Part shown: piece after piece, positions 21,401-32,400 of the stretch
How the letters are laid out: each line of letters starts with the position of its first letter
How positions within the stretch are numbered: the stretch's first letter is position 1
DNA from: Plotosus lineatus
Taxonomy: Eukaryota > Chordata > Actinopteri > Siluriformes > Plotosidae
DNA: 64,000 nucleotides
Reading direction: 5' to 3'
Assembly (NCBI GenBank): GCA_024760905.1
Contig: CM045734.1
Span: forward strand, 39,616,064-39,680,063
The notes under the pieces: model-generated
What the model saw: the letters and a program-made list of their open reading frames with translations, nothing else
Told to the model about the DNA's origin: nothing
Database searches by the model: none
Program-made: the position numbers and the translations under genes

Positions 21401-21511
21401 TTTAAACCTTACCCATATGTATGTTTTTATTTCATTTCACTTTTTTTTTTTTTACTGGGAATGAAAACAATTGAAAGTGAAGCTGAATGCTCTATTCACA
21501 TGTCAGGATAA

Positions 21512-21985
21512 TGTGGGATGCCTTGCTACTTCACTCTTCAATTCATGTGGCTTCAGTGCATTACGTTGTTTTTTTTCCTAAAAATATTCATTGAATGAAA
21601 AAATAAGGAAATTAAGGAAGAATAGGGGGAAATTTTAAGGAAAATGCCACAAAACAAGGCCAATTATGCAAAACAAAACAAAAAAACAACCCAAAATCTC
21701 CCATCAAAACTAGTTACATTTATGTGAGGTGCGTATCCGAGTGCGTGCACACACATCTGAATATCTGTATGTGTGTGTATTCATATTGTATTTGCATCTT
21801 ATGCATTATTTTTTAATGTGTAATTGTTTTTATAAGCATTTGTATCATTGAACATGTATTTATTGATCTTATATACACATACATATATGTATACATCAGT
21901 CGGGGGGAGGTTGATCCTACTCCGTGGAATTTGGTGGTCGGGGGGATCTCGGTCCCCATTAACCGCGGAAAGTGAGGGATCCCTG
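21512..21985 (-). mobile_element. Tigger-like element (CAGGGATCCCTC family)
   Basis: Right end GAAAGTGAGGGATCCCTG|TA; the left end is degraded. Internal sequence matches 40077-40588 and 57718-58238. Confidence 0.65.
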
Positions 21986-22486
21986 TATACTTACAAAAAT
22001 TGTCATGTAGTGATGATTCATCTCCAATACAATCACTTTAATAGTAAAATGTCTTTTAAAATTTCAGATGTAAGGAAGATACATTTGGTCTTTGAATGGG
22101 TCTCACATGATGGAATGTTCAGAATTGTCAGGAAGTGTATGATAAGCTCATTCTTTTACATTTTTCTGTGATGCTTAGCTGTGTGGTTCCTGTTTGTTGT
22201 TTCTATTGTGAACTCTTAGCTACAAATTACTTAAAATGGTTAAATATACAGTGTTTAGTAACCATTATACTCTCTCTGGGCTTGTCCAGACAATCTTCCT
22301 CCTATGTATAAATGTTAAAATGCAGGTCTGAAGAACCAACATGCTGCACCTTGCCTTTATGGATTACTGGAACTAGGGTGCTCCTAACTCCAAGTTAAAT
22401 AACACCTTTATTTAAAACACATTCTACTAAAAAGGCTTTTCTGTAATATAACAAAAGTACCAATTTCAGTAAAATGTCTTTGGGAT

Positions 22487-23058
22487 GTATAGTATTGTGG
22501 AAAAGAGGTGAAGAAGCGTGTGCAGGCAGGCTGGAATGGTTGGAGAAAAGTGTCCGGTGTGATGTGCGATAGGAGAGTGTCAGCAAGAATGAAAGGAAAA
22601 GTGTACAAGACGGTGGTGAGGCCAGCGATGTTGTATGGCTTAGAAACAGTGGCGCTGAGGAAAAGGCAGGAGGCAGAGCTGGAGGTCGCGGAGATGAAAA
22701 TGTTGAGGTTCTCTCTGGGAGTAACGAGGATGGATAGGATCAGAAGTGAGTACATCAGAGGGACAGCACACGTAAGATGTTTTGGAGACAAAGTCAGAGA
22801 GGCTAGATTGAGATGGTTTGGACATGTACAGAGGAGGGATAGTGAGTATATTGGTAGTAGGATGCTGAGGTTGGAACTACCAGGCAGAAGGCCTCGAGGA
22901 AGACCGAAGAAGAGATTTATGGATGTGGTGAAGGAAGACATGAAGGTCGTTGGAGTCAGAAAATAAGATGCGGAGGACAAGGTGAGGTGAAGGCGGATGA
23001 TTTGCTGTGGCGACCCCTGAAGGGAGCAGCCGAAAGTAAAAGAAGAAGAAGAAGAAGA
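22487..23058 (+). mobile_element. RTE-type LINE, 5'-truncated 3' end
   Basis: Longest + strand copy. Frame 22508-22966 encodes [40 protein letters not shown] and [19 protein letters not shown], then a stop. It ends CAGCCGAAAGTAAAAGAAG and (GAA)n. Confidence 0.85.
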
Positions 23059-23134
23059 AGTATTTGGGATGCATTGTTTTCATTGCTGTCCAGTCAATAC
23101 TTTGAAAATAATTAGATATTTTGTAATTCATTGA

Positions 23135-23420
23135 TTCATTTTCTGAGCCGTTTAATCCTAATTAAGGTCATGGGGAGGCTGGCACCCATCTCAGCCGACA
23201 CTGGGCGAGGGCAGAGTGCACTCAGGACAGCTCATCAGGTCATCACACAGCAGAAACACAGTGTCAGGAATGCAGCTACTGTTTTCGAAAGCCAGCGATG
23301 GTTCTTTTACATGAACCTCACACCATAGACAGTGAGAGACACAACCCGTTGAGAGTGAGGCTTGAACAACCTTCGGATCAATGATCCAGCAGCTTTCCAC
23401 CAGGCCACCACTGTCCCTAT
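23135..23420 (-). mobile_element. SINE, B type
   Basis: TTTAATCCTAATTAAGGTCA tail at the left, head end CAGGCCACCACTGTCCC at the right; an internal part is deleted. Confidence 0.7.
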
Positions 23421-23687
23421 ATTTTTTAATTTCATTGTATATACAATAGAATATGAAATAATTGCTAAATGATCAAATGCAGGAACGGGTGTGGTCTGGA
23501 AAGTGTTTGATGATAATTTGCTGGGGCTGTAGAAAGAAATATGTGACATGTATGCATTTGGTGCAACTCTATCTTGTCCAACATGAGAGTATATGTTTAC
23601 AATGTTAATATTGTCTCCCCTTGAATTTGAATTTATTCACATACATACACACAAAACGACAACCAAGTACAATAAGTTGTTACCTCT

Positions 23688-23910
23688 TAATCCTAATTTG
23701 GGTGGCAGGGAGGCTGGTGCTTATCCCAGCCGACTCCTGGCAAGGGCAGAGTACACCCTGAACAGTTCGCCAGGCCATCTCAGGGCAGAAACACGGCTTT
23801 GCAGCTCTCTACAAAAGTCAGCAATGGTTCTTTTACATGAACCTCTCACCTTAGATAGTGAGAGTCATGTCCGGCCTTTGATAACCCAGTGAGCTGCACT
23901 GGGGGGAATA
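23688..23910 (-). mobile_element. SINE, B type, head missing
   Basis: Tail and body only; stops at GCTGCACTGGGGGG just before the element at 23931. Confidence 0.65.
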
Positions 23911-23930
23911 AGTTGTATATTATCACAAAT

Positions 23931-25940
23931 GTGAGCCACTCCACCGAAAGTAGGCTCTTGGGTCCAAAAATGAAAAATGAGATTTCACACAGTCAGGTAG
24001 AGGAGACCCAAAGCTGCAAAATGCAGCAAAAAGTTTGTCAATACCTTGAAAACTGAGCGAGCTATGCCATTTCTTGTGTCAGCATTCAACTAAAATTTCA
24101 AAAGACGTTTTCGAGAAAAATGAGCACAAAGATTGCATTTCTTCCAAGATCATTAGTCCTTATAGCAACCAAACATTTTTATGCACCTCAGCCATATAAA
24201 CTTTTAGAAAACATGTCTAGGAAGAGTTTTAGGAAGAGATGATAAGAGAAATCATCCTCATTTTAATCTGACACACCCTTTTTAAACCCATCAGTCACCG
24301 TGGTAACCCCCAAAAATTAACAAAAAAACTGACTTCTTTCATTTCTGTTTATTCCAATAAGATCAGTATGTATCTTTTTGACCATTATATAAAGCTTCAA
24401 ATGCTTTCAAATGATACTGATTGAAAAAAAAAAAAAAAACACTGTCGGGTTCAAACAATCACACTGAGATTAAGAAAACTATATATATAAGATAACCATA
24501 TAACAAAACTCTCTGATCTCTTTCTACAAGTAATCTTCATCAACTCTGCCCTCAGCATCATCATCTTCATCTATATCCTGCTCAGCAGATAAAATCACAT
24601 CTTCACAAACACCAGTCATCACACTTTTATTAACAGGTGCCTCTTCTTCATCAACATCAAAATGAAAAATCTTCATCAACACAGCTGGCATCATCATCAG
24701 TTTGTTTATATGTAAAAGGTATGAAACATTTAAGTATTTTTCAGCTCTTCACCAATTTTCGTACAAAACTAAACAACCCACGATCCAGCATGTCCAGTCC
24801 AGACAAGATAACACACAAATCAAATTATCAAAAAATTCCATAATCAAATTTTGCATGCAGAGAAAAATACCAATACTTCATACAATACTCATTAAGTTTC
24901 TAAAGTACATAATACTGAGCAGATGGGATTTTCTTTGACTGAATTGCAATGGAATCATGTCTTTCTTAATATTCCAGCAGACCTGAGGTATCTTACACAC
25001 AGACACACAGACAGACTGTAAGCAGTGGGTGATTTGTGCATCTATTGCACCATTTGCACTCATTTCCCCCACTCCCTTCATATACTGTATTTTCTTCCAT
25101 TCAAATTGCACTAGTTCATCTGGATGCTGCTCATTTAACCATTTGCACACACACTGTGTGTGTGTGGGGGGGGGGGGGGGTGAGAGAGAGAAACAGAGAG
25201 CGAGAGAAAGAAAGAGAGAGAGAGAGAGAGAGAGAGCACATCTTCTTCAAAGCCGAATTCCAGCGTGGAATTTAACATCTATACTAATGCTGCTAGACAT
25301 CACAGATGACATTTCACTCTCCTTTTCCAGAAATTATATGTATTCACAATCTTATAAATAAACTTACTGTTATTGAAGAAAAAAATCAGAGATAAGTTCC
25401 ACATGCGGTATACTAGAGTCAGGAAGTAAACAGGAAGTTAACGTGTGACGGGCACTGAGCATGTGCAATGTGAACATGTGACCGAGTTTACCAATCAGGG
25501 TGCTCGTTTCAGACTTCCTGAGCAACTTAGCCTGCATTGTTTACGTTAATATTGTCTTTATAACCTTTATTTTATTCACTGAAACGGCATTTTAATATTA
25601 AAACAGTATCCAAAATGGAGAGACAACTTCACGACCGTTCTTCTGGTGTATGGATTATAGTGTGTCTTGTACCGAACTCAGTGAATACTTGCAAAGAAAA
25701 CCAGTAAATTTGCTACTGTTTTTATCTAGTTTTATGAGGGTACTCGTCAGAAAAATGGAAATAAAAGACATTTTTAGTGAGTTTTAGTCGATTTCACTTA
25801 AGCAAGTGATAGTTGAATACTTGTTTGAATGGTTTATGCAAAAATCCGAATTTCGATAAAAAATGACCACCATTACTTTTTTGACCATTTTCTCGAAAGT
25901 CGTCCCTGTGAAAGTGCCTACATTCGGTGGAGCGCCTCAC
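23931..25940. mobile_element. 2-kb terminal-inverted-repeat element, family not recognised
   Basis: Left end GTGAGCCACTCCACCGAAAG (then TAGGC) and right end, reversed, GTGAGGCGCTCCACCGAATG (then TAGGC); AAAT flanks both sides. A minus-strand frame (about 24661-24536) encodes a strongly acidic C-terminus (EQDIDEDDDAEGRVDEDYL, stop). Another end copy lies at 15004-15026. A (GA)n tract (25180-25235) interrupts it. Confidence 0.65.
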
Positions 25941-26462
25941 AAATGTCTGATGTGAATTTAATGTGTGAATCAGGTTTCCCAGAGAAACTTATAATAGGGA
26001 GACTGGGCAGGAGAAGGTAGGTGGAAGAAAAATAACATGAGCAAACAGACAAATATACAAGAAAACAAAAGACAGACATCCACTGTTTTCCAAGTGCTGG
26101 TGTCTAAATATAAGTTTTCAGTCATTTTGGTTTTCAAATAATTCTTCAAGGTTGACATAGATCTCAACACTTTTAGTGTGTCTTCAAGCTCGTTCCAGAT
26201 CTGTGGCCCATGCATGCAATGCTCAAGCTGGTCCTTTTAAGCCTTCTGTTTTTACCAGTGATGAGGTGTTTTTTTCACCCCTTGCATCATGTGCATGCAG
26301 AGGACTGTGGACTGGAATGAGCTCAGACAAACTGTTATTGAACTTGTGGATGATTCGGTACATTAAAAATGTGTTGTGATATACATTAAGTTTCAGTCAG
26401 TCAGAGGAGACCAAAGTACTGGAACAGTGAAGGTGAACAATTCATCATACTTTACCTTAAGG

Positions 26463-27170
26463 CAGTGCTTCTCAAATAGTGGGGCGGTGTGATTCCTGGG
26501 GAGCACGTATGACTCTGGAGAAAATGCTTTTCTGGAATAGTGTACTGTACGAGAATTAAGTGTAATTGCACCTCCACTCCACTAGTTGGCAGTGACGCTC
26601 TCATTGTCGCACTATGGTGTAGTGGTTTTTCGCACGAGCAAACAATATGAAGTGCAGAAAAATTCTAACAGAAACGAAGAGAAAGGTGGAGAGAGATGGA
26701 GATATTAGGACATAAATAAGTAAGTTGAATGAGTTTAAATAAGGGTGCATTTTTATTTTAATTTCAGGAACACTGGTGCACTTTAAATCTTTTCTGTTAC
26801 AGATTAAAAAAAACAATGTTAATGAATATTTTCTTGATTGTAAGATCAGCTATATTTCTTTTTTGTTTTTAATGTTAATAAAGATATAATATTACGCAGA
26901 GGTGTATGAATAACAATTTTATAGACAAATAATACGATTTATAGGCGCTCACAGGATGGTGGGGGTGAAATATTTTTTACTTCCTAGAGGAAAGCAAAAG
27001 AGAGGATTTATGGATGCGGTGAAGGAGGACATGAAGGTCGTTGGAGTAAGAGTAGAAGATGCAGAGGATAGGGAGAGATGGAGGCAGATCATTTGCTGTG
27101 GCGACCCCTGAAGGGAACAGCCGAAAGGAAAAGAAGAGGGGGTGCCACAAAAAATAATTGAGAAGCAATG
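26463..27170. mobile_element. hAT-like element with perfect 8-bp target duplication
   Basis: CCTTAAGG|CAGTGCTTCTCAAATA at the left and AATTGAGAAGCAATG|CCTTAAGG at the right. No transposase frame remains. A LINE fragment sits inside (26986-27137). Confidence 0.82.
26986..27137 (+). mobile_element. RTE-type LINE tail inside a hAT-like element
   Basis: Encodes the last codons of the LINE protein ([20 protein letters not shown]), then GCTGTGGCGACCCCTGAAGG. Confidence 0.75.
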
Positions 27171-27248
27171 CCTTAAGGCAAATATGGTCTTTATCTATTG
27201 ATTCATTGGTTGAAACACCATGTAATTACTTTTGCTTACATTAAACGA

Positions 27249-27568
27249 TGGACAGTGGTGGCCTGGTGGTAAAGGTGCTGGATCACTGATCTTAAGGTTG
27301 GGGGGGGGGTTGTCAAGCCCCACTCTCCACCGGTTGTCACTGTCTTCCCAGTGGAGCTAACTGGGTTATCAAAGGTCAGCTATGTCTCTCACTGTCTATG
27401 GTGTGAGGTTCATGTAAAGAACCATTGCTGACTTTTGACAAGAGTCGCTGCATAGCAGCATGTTTCCGCCCTACGATGGCCTGGCAAGATGTCCAGAGTT
27501 GGCTGGGATGGGCGCTAGCCTTCCCGCGACCCTAAGTAGGATTAAACAGTTACAGAAAATGAATGTTA
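27249..27568 (+). mobile_element. SINE, B type
   Basis: Head GTGGCCTGGTGGTAAAGGTG; tail TTCCCGCGACCCTAAGTAGG, AAAATGAATG. Confidence 0.75.
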
Positions 27569-27774
27569 AGCAATAATTTATTCCACTTGAACCAGTGTCT
27601 ATTTTGCAATAGTTCAGCATTTCATGGATCCTGTAGCTCTTGCTCATTTTTATGTCTGATAGGAAGAGATATCAACTGCAAACATGACTTGGTAGAGTAT
27701 TTGTGACTAGTTACTAAAATTGTTGACAGACAGCGTATAACGGAACTGGAGTAAAGTGTGCTGCCCCATGATAG

Positions 27775-28255
27775 ATTCATCTACTTGGCTGACTTCAACT
27801 TGGCAAAAGGCAGAAGACTTTCGTAGAAATGTTATTGGCTATAGAGCCAATATGTGTTCATGTGTCAGGCCAAAGGAAGGAAGCATCACAATGTGTGCTA
27901 ACGCATATTCCCATTATTGAGCCACATAACATGCAGACAGACATCATATCCCTGATGATGAAGGTGATCTAGTCCAAGATAACATGGTAATTTGGGAAAA
28001 TGTCAGTTTCCATCACTCAAAGCCCATCATGCAATTGTTTGCAACTCACAACAGGATGCTCATAACTCAGCATGGAGGTAGAGTTTACAGCCATCACGCA
28101 CACAAATAGCCCTGCTGGCTGCGATGAATGCAGCATGAGATGACATCACAGCAGATGCTTGCAGAGGCTGGATAAGACATTCAAAACAATTCTTTCTACA
28201 CTGCATTGCATTCAATGTGATGTAGAAGGCAATCTGTGGTCAGTCATACAGGACC
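27775..28255 (+). pseudogene. IS630/Tc1-type transposase remnant
   Basis: Broken frames read LADFNLAKGR, RNVIGYRAN, PKEGSITMCAN, then DNMVIWENVSFHHSKPIM and DDITADACRGWIRH. These fit the DDE transposases of IS630-like elements, with (I/V)IWDNVSFH near the second Asp and a GWIRH(A/S)(R/K) C-terminal motif. Several stops and frameshifts. No terminal repeats found. Confidence 0.65.
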
Positions 28256-29223
28256 GTCAGGAATAGAAACTGTTGTAATATTCCACAAAAGAGCTGCCTA
28301 AGGGGTACTTGGGTAATTTAATAATTTATTTTTTTTACTGTAATGCTATGCAGTGCTGTCGTCTTCTGTATCGTGGGACATGGTTTGTCAATACAGCAAA
28401 TTGGAATACAAAAAGTAAAAGTGTCAATACTTTCCAGTTACTGGCAATAAGTTTTCTGCATGAAGTAATGTGCAGCGTTGTTTTATCTCAAGCAATCTGA
28501 TCAAGTTCTGAGCCTTAGTTTCCATCAGAAAATTCTGTTTTCTTTTTCTATTGACAACAAGGCTAAAACATTTTGACTGCCTTGTCACTGACACAAGGAC
28601 TTGCCATTTTGATGCACTGACGTGTTCACTGACAGATATGTTTACCTTTGAAGTAACAATTGAGACTAACAATTTTGGGAAAGCTACATGCTTTGGCGGG
28701 TAATCCGCCATGTTACGGTGTTGGTACGATATGTTTTCTGAGAAATTGTCTTAAGTGTTTTGCAGATGTTAAGGATGATGTGAAAAATTAGTTAAAATGA
28801 CAGGAAAACTATAAAGTAGGGGTTTTTTTTGAAAGAAGAGGAAAGCATGCATATACTTACTAAGTACCAACAGTGTATCATCAACCTGTGATCTCAGCCA
28901 TCAGGGTGTTTCCTTATTAAACGTTTTTGTTATGTTACACTTCTCATGATTGTGAATGAGCCAGGTAGCCTTCGTTAAGCTTTCATGCTGCCGATGTTCT
29001 AATTTCTCAATCTCACTTTATAGATCTGGAGGAGAAAATCCATATGCTTGTTACAACAGCATGCACATGCCCTCACGGAGACCTCCATGGCCCAAAACCA
29101 TAAATTCCGAAAGAAATTTAAGAAAAAGGTTTCTCAAGGTCATCATTCTCAGTATATAATACATGCATACAGATTAAGCAGTCCAACTGTTTTAAAGCTA
29201 ATACGTATAGACAGCCGTTGCAT
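28256..29223. other. region past ppef2 3' end
   Basis: No coding or repeat feature recognised apart from possible ppef2 3' UTR. The first AATAAA on the minus strand that I see is at 28330-28325. Confidence 0.4.
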
Positions 29224-29480
29224 CTACTCTGATGTATGAAGTATGCATTTTTCTTCTGTACTCTGTTTTTCATCCTGAGTGAGGTCCTGCTCTTCTGGTT
29301 GGCGTATGCTCTTATCTACCAAGCGAAAGGACTCCATGAATTCATCAATGTCTATAAAGCCATCTCTGTTCATGTCTATGCTGACCACCAGATCATTGAT
29401 GGCTTCAGTGGAAATTTCCATTTTCAGATAGACACTTAGCAACTTCCAAGTTTGACAGAAGTCTTCAAAAGAGATGAGGC
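29224..29480 (-). CDS. ppef2: ppef2 last exon, EF-hands 2 and 3
   Basis: Completes the second EF loop (LISFEDF) and encodes a canonical third loop [12 protein letters not shown], then a Gln/Glu-rich tail ending HTSE and TAG. Confidence 0.95.
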
Positions 29481-32400
29481 CTGGAGACAAAAGGAACATA
29501 AAAACCCAGATAAACCATGAATGCAACCTACCTTTGAATTAAAGTTCTATAAAAATGAAAAGACAAATCAGCTAGACCAAAATTAGGTAGATACAGTGAG
29601 CTTGGAGTTAAGAGATTGGAATGAACCATCATACCAGAGTTGTCTGTGTCCACTATTCTGAAGATGGTTTCCAGAGTGGAGCGGTGTCTATAAAGAGTCT
29701 CCAACAGTGTCTGCTCAATGAACTACACACAAGAAGCAGTCCAGACACGGTGCGAATCCTTTTACATCATGTTCTTATGCTTGCAAATCATTTATCAAAT
29801 TAAAATTGTATAATTCATTCTCAGACAGTTCAGACGTCATAGCTGTTAATAGAACTAGCTATGGTTCTAGATACCGTTTCAATTTTTATTCCTTAGAAAG
29901 AAGATACAAGAAAATTTGTCATTTTCATTGAAAAAAAATGCAGACATTTGTATACAAAACTTGTACGATGTACTCACCCATTTTCCAACACTTATTTATT
30001 ATTATTTTTTTTATTATTATTATTATTTCTCCACAATTTTCTCGCTAATTTAGTCGATCTAACTCTCACCCATCAGGTATCACCTTCCCCATCACACGAC
30101 CACCACCGACCAGGGAGGGGTGAAAGTATGCACACGCCACCTCCGTGACATGCAATGCGAGCCACCCACCTCCTTTTGAACTGTGGCGATATGCGTATTC
30201 GGGGGCGGAATAACACACCGGTGAGGGAAAGCACAATCTGCCTCCTTGTAAAAATGAGCTAATCCTAATCAGTGTCGCAGGGAGGCTGGTGCCCATCTTA
30301 GCCGACTCGGGGCAAGGGCAGGGTACACCCTGGACAGCTCGCCAGGCCATCGCAGGGCAGAAACACGCTGACGGCTATGTAGCCTACTCTTGACGAAAGT
30401 CAGTAATGGTTCCCTGAAATGAACCTCTCACCATAGACGGTGAGAGACATGGCCGGCCTTTGATAACCCAGTTAGCTGCACTAGGGGTCAGCAGTGACAA
30501 CCTTTGACAGTGGGGTTTGAACCCCCAACTTTGGGATAAGTAATCCAGCAGCCTACTACCAGTTCATCACTGCCTTATTTCTTTAGACTGATGAAGGAAA
30601 CTGAAGTAACCAGGGGAAACTCACGGAAGAACAGGGAGAACATGCAAACTTCACACAGAAATGGCCAAGTGCAAGAATCAAACCCAGAACCTTCTGGCTG
30701 TTCTTCCTAATCATTGTGCATTGCAATGACGTAATCACTAGAAATGACAATACAGCATGTAGTACAGTATTTGCATATTTCAAAACGCTACAAAGCTCTT
30801 GGCTCTGATGTAAATATAGACTTTCACCAATCAATTTCTTGATGTGTTTTTTTTCTTACAACGCAACACATCACAGAACTATAACTAAAAGAAATGATTT
30901 AAATGAGAGATAGACAAAGAAAACACACAGACAATAATCCAAGTTTGTTACTCCACTTATTAAATACATACGAAATATACTAAAGTCTTACTATCACATG
31001 CATAAGAGTTTGTGAATGGTTCATTAAAACATTGTCTACCTGAGTTTTTCAGTGTCATGGTGCATTGCAACTTATAGTACGTGGCCAAAGGTTATGAATG
31101 TGAACATCTGACCTTCACACCCATATGTGGATTTCTCCCAAACCGTACAGGCTGTACAATTGTTCTGGTGTAAAATTACAATTTTGTTTCATTGTAAGGA
31201 AGCATCCCAAACCTGTTCCAGCACTACAGAGTCCCAAAGTACAAAGTGAGCTCCATGAATACATCATTCATTAAAGTGTGTGTGAAAAAACTTGAGTGTC
31301 CTAACCTCAACCCTACTGAACACCTTTAGGATGAATGGGAGTGCTGGCTGTGTGCCAGGCCTCCTCATACAACCCATCAGTGTGGGCTAGTCCTGGAATG
31401 GCATTTTCTACAAGCATGTATGGGTGTGAAGGGAAACTGTCCAGAAATCTTATAAACAACTCAGCAAACAAAGAAACATTCATCCTTAATTTTTTTTTTA
31501 ATTCTCTGAGAATTCATATGAGACATATATGAGGTTGCATATGGGCAAAATTCAGATCGTCACGGACCTGGAGGGAATATGAAAATTACAAGCACAGTCA
31601 ATGCTGAAATAATAATAATAATAATAATAATAATAATTTATTATTATGTTTATTATTATTATTTAATCTGAAAACTTTATAAATTGGGGCAGTGGTTGCC
31701 TAGTGGTATAGGGCGTTGGATCACTGATCCAAAGGTCAGGGGTTCAAGTCCCACTCTCCACAAGGTTGACCCCCCACTCCCCCCGTGCAGCTAACTGGGT
31801 TATCAAAGGCTGGACATGTCTCTCAGTGTCTATGTGAGGCTGTAAAAGAAAATTAAATATTAAAATGTTCTAAATTACAATAAAGCTTATGTGATTAAAT
31901 GCTGTATTTGACTTTCGAGAAGAGTAGCTGCAAAGCCGTCAGTGTGTTGATATACTCTGCCCTCACCTGGAGTTGGCTGGGATAGGCGCCAGCCTCCCCG
32001 CGGGTCTAATTAGGATAAAGCGGTTACAGAAAATGAACTTTTTCTTTCTTCCTTTCGGCTTTTTCCCTTTTCTCAGGAGTCGCCACAGCGAATCATCTGA
32101 TTCGCACATTTGATTTGGCATAAGTTTTTATGTTCGATGCTCTTCCTGTCACAACCCTTTAGCAAGGGACAGAAACACACTGACGGCTTTACAGCCTACT
32201 CTTTAGTCAGCAATGGTTCTTTTACATGAACCTCTCACCATAGACAGTGAGAGACATGGCCCACCTTTGATAAACCAGTTAGCTGCACTGGGGGGGACAG
32301 TGACAACCCTGTGGGGACTCGAACCCCCAACCTTAGGATCAGTGATCCTGCCCCCTATCCACTAGACCACCACTGCCCAGGTTACAGAAAATGAACTTAT

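Larger units (their letters stand above)
19879..21421. repeat. block flanked by 17-bp exact direct repeats
   Basis: AACCTTACCCATATGTA occurs at 19879-19895 and 21405-21421. The block holds the putative three-exon transcript and an A-type SINE. A related TTACACATAT lies at 21014-21023. Confidence 0.8.

Noticed and set aside
24878..25361. Frames of 79-110 residues with Arg/Glu repeats
   Set aside because: They run through a (GA)n tract inside the 23931-25940 element; the Arg-Glu run is repeat-derived.
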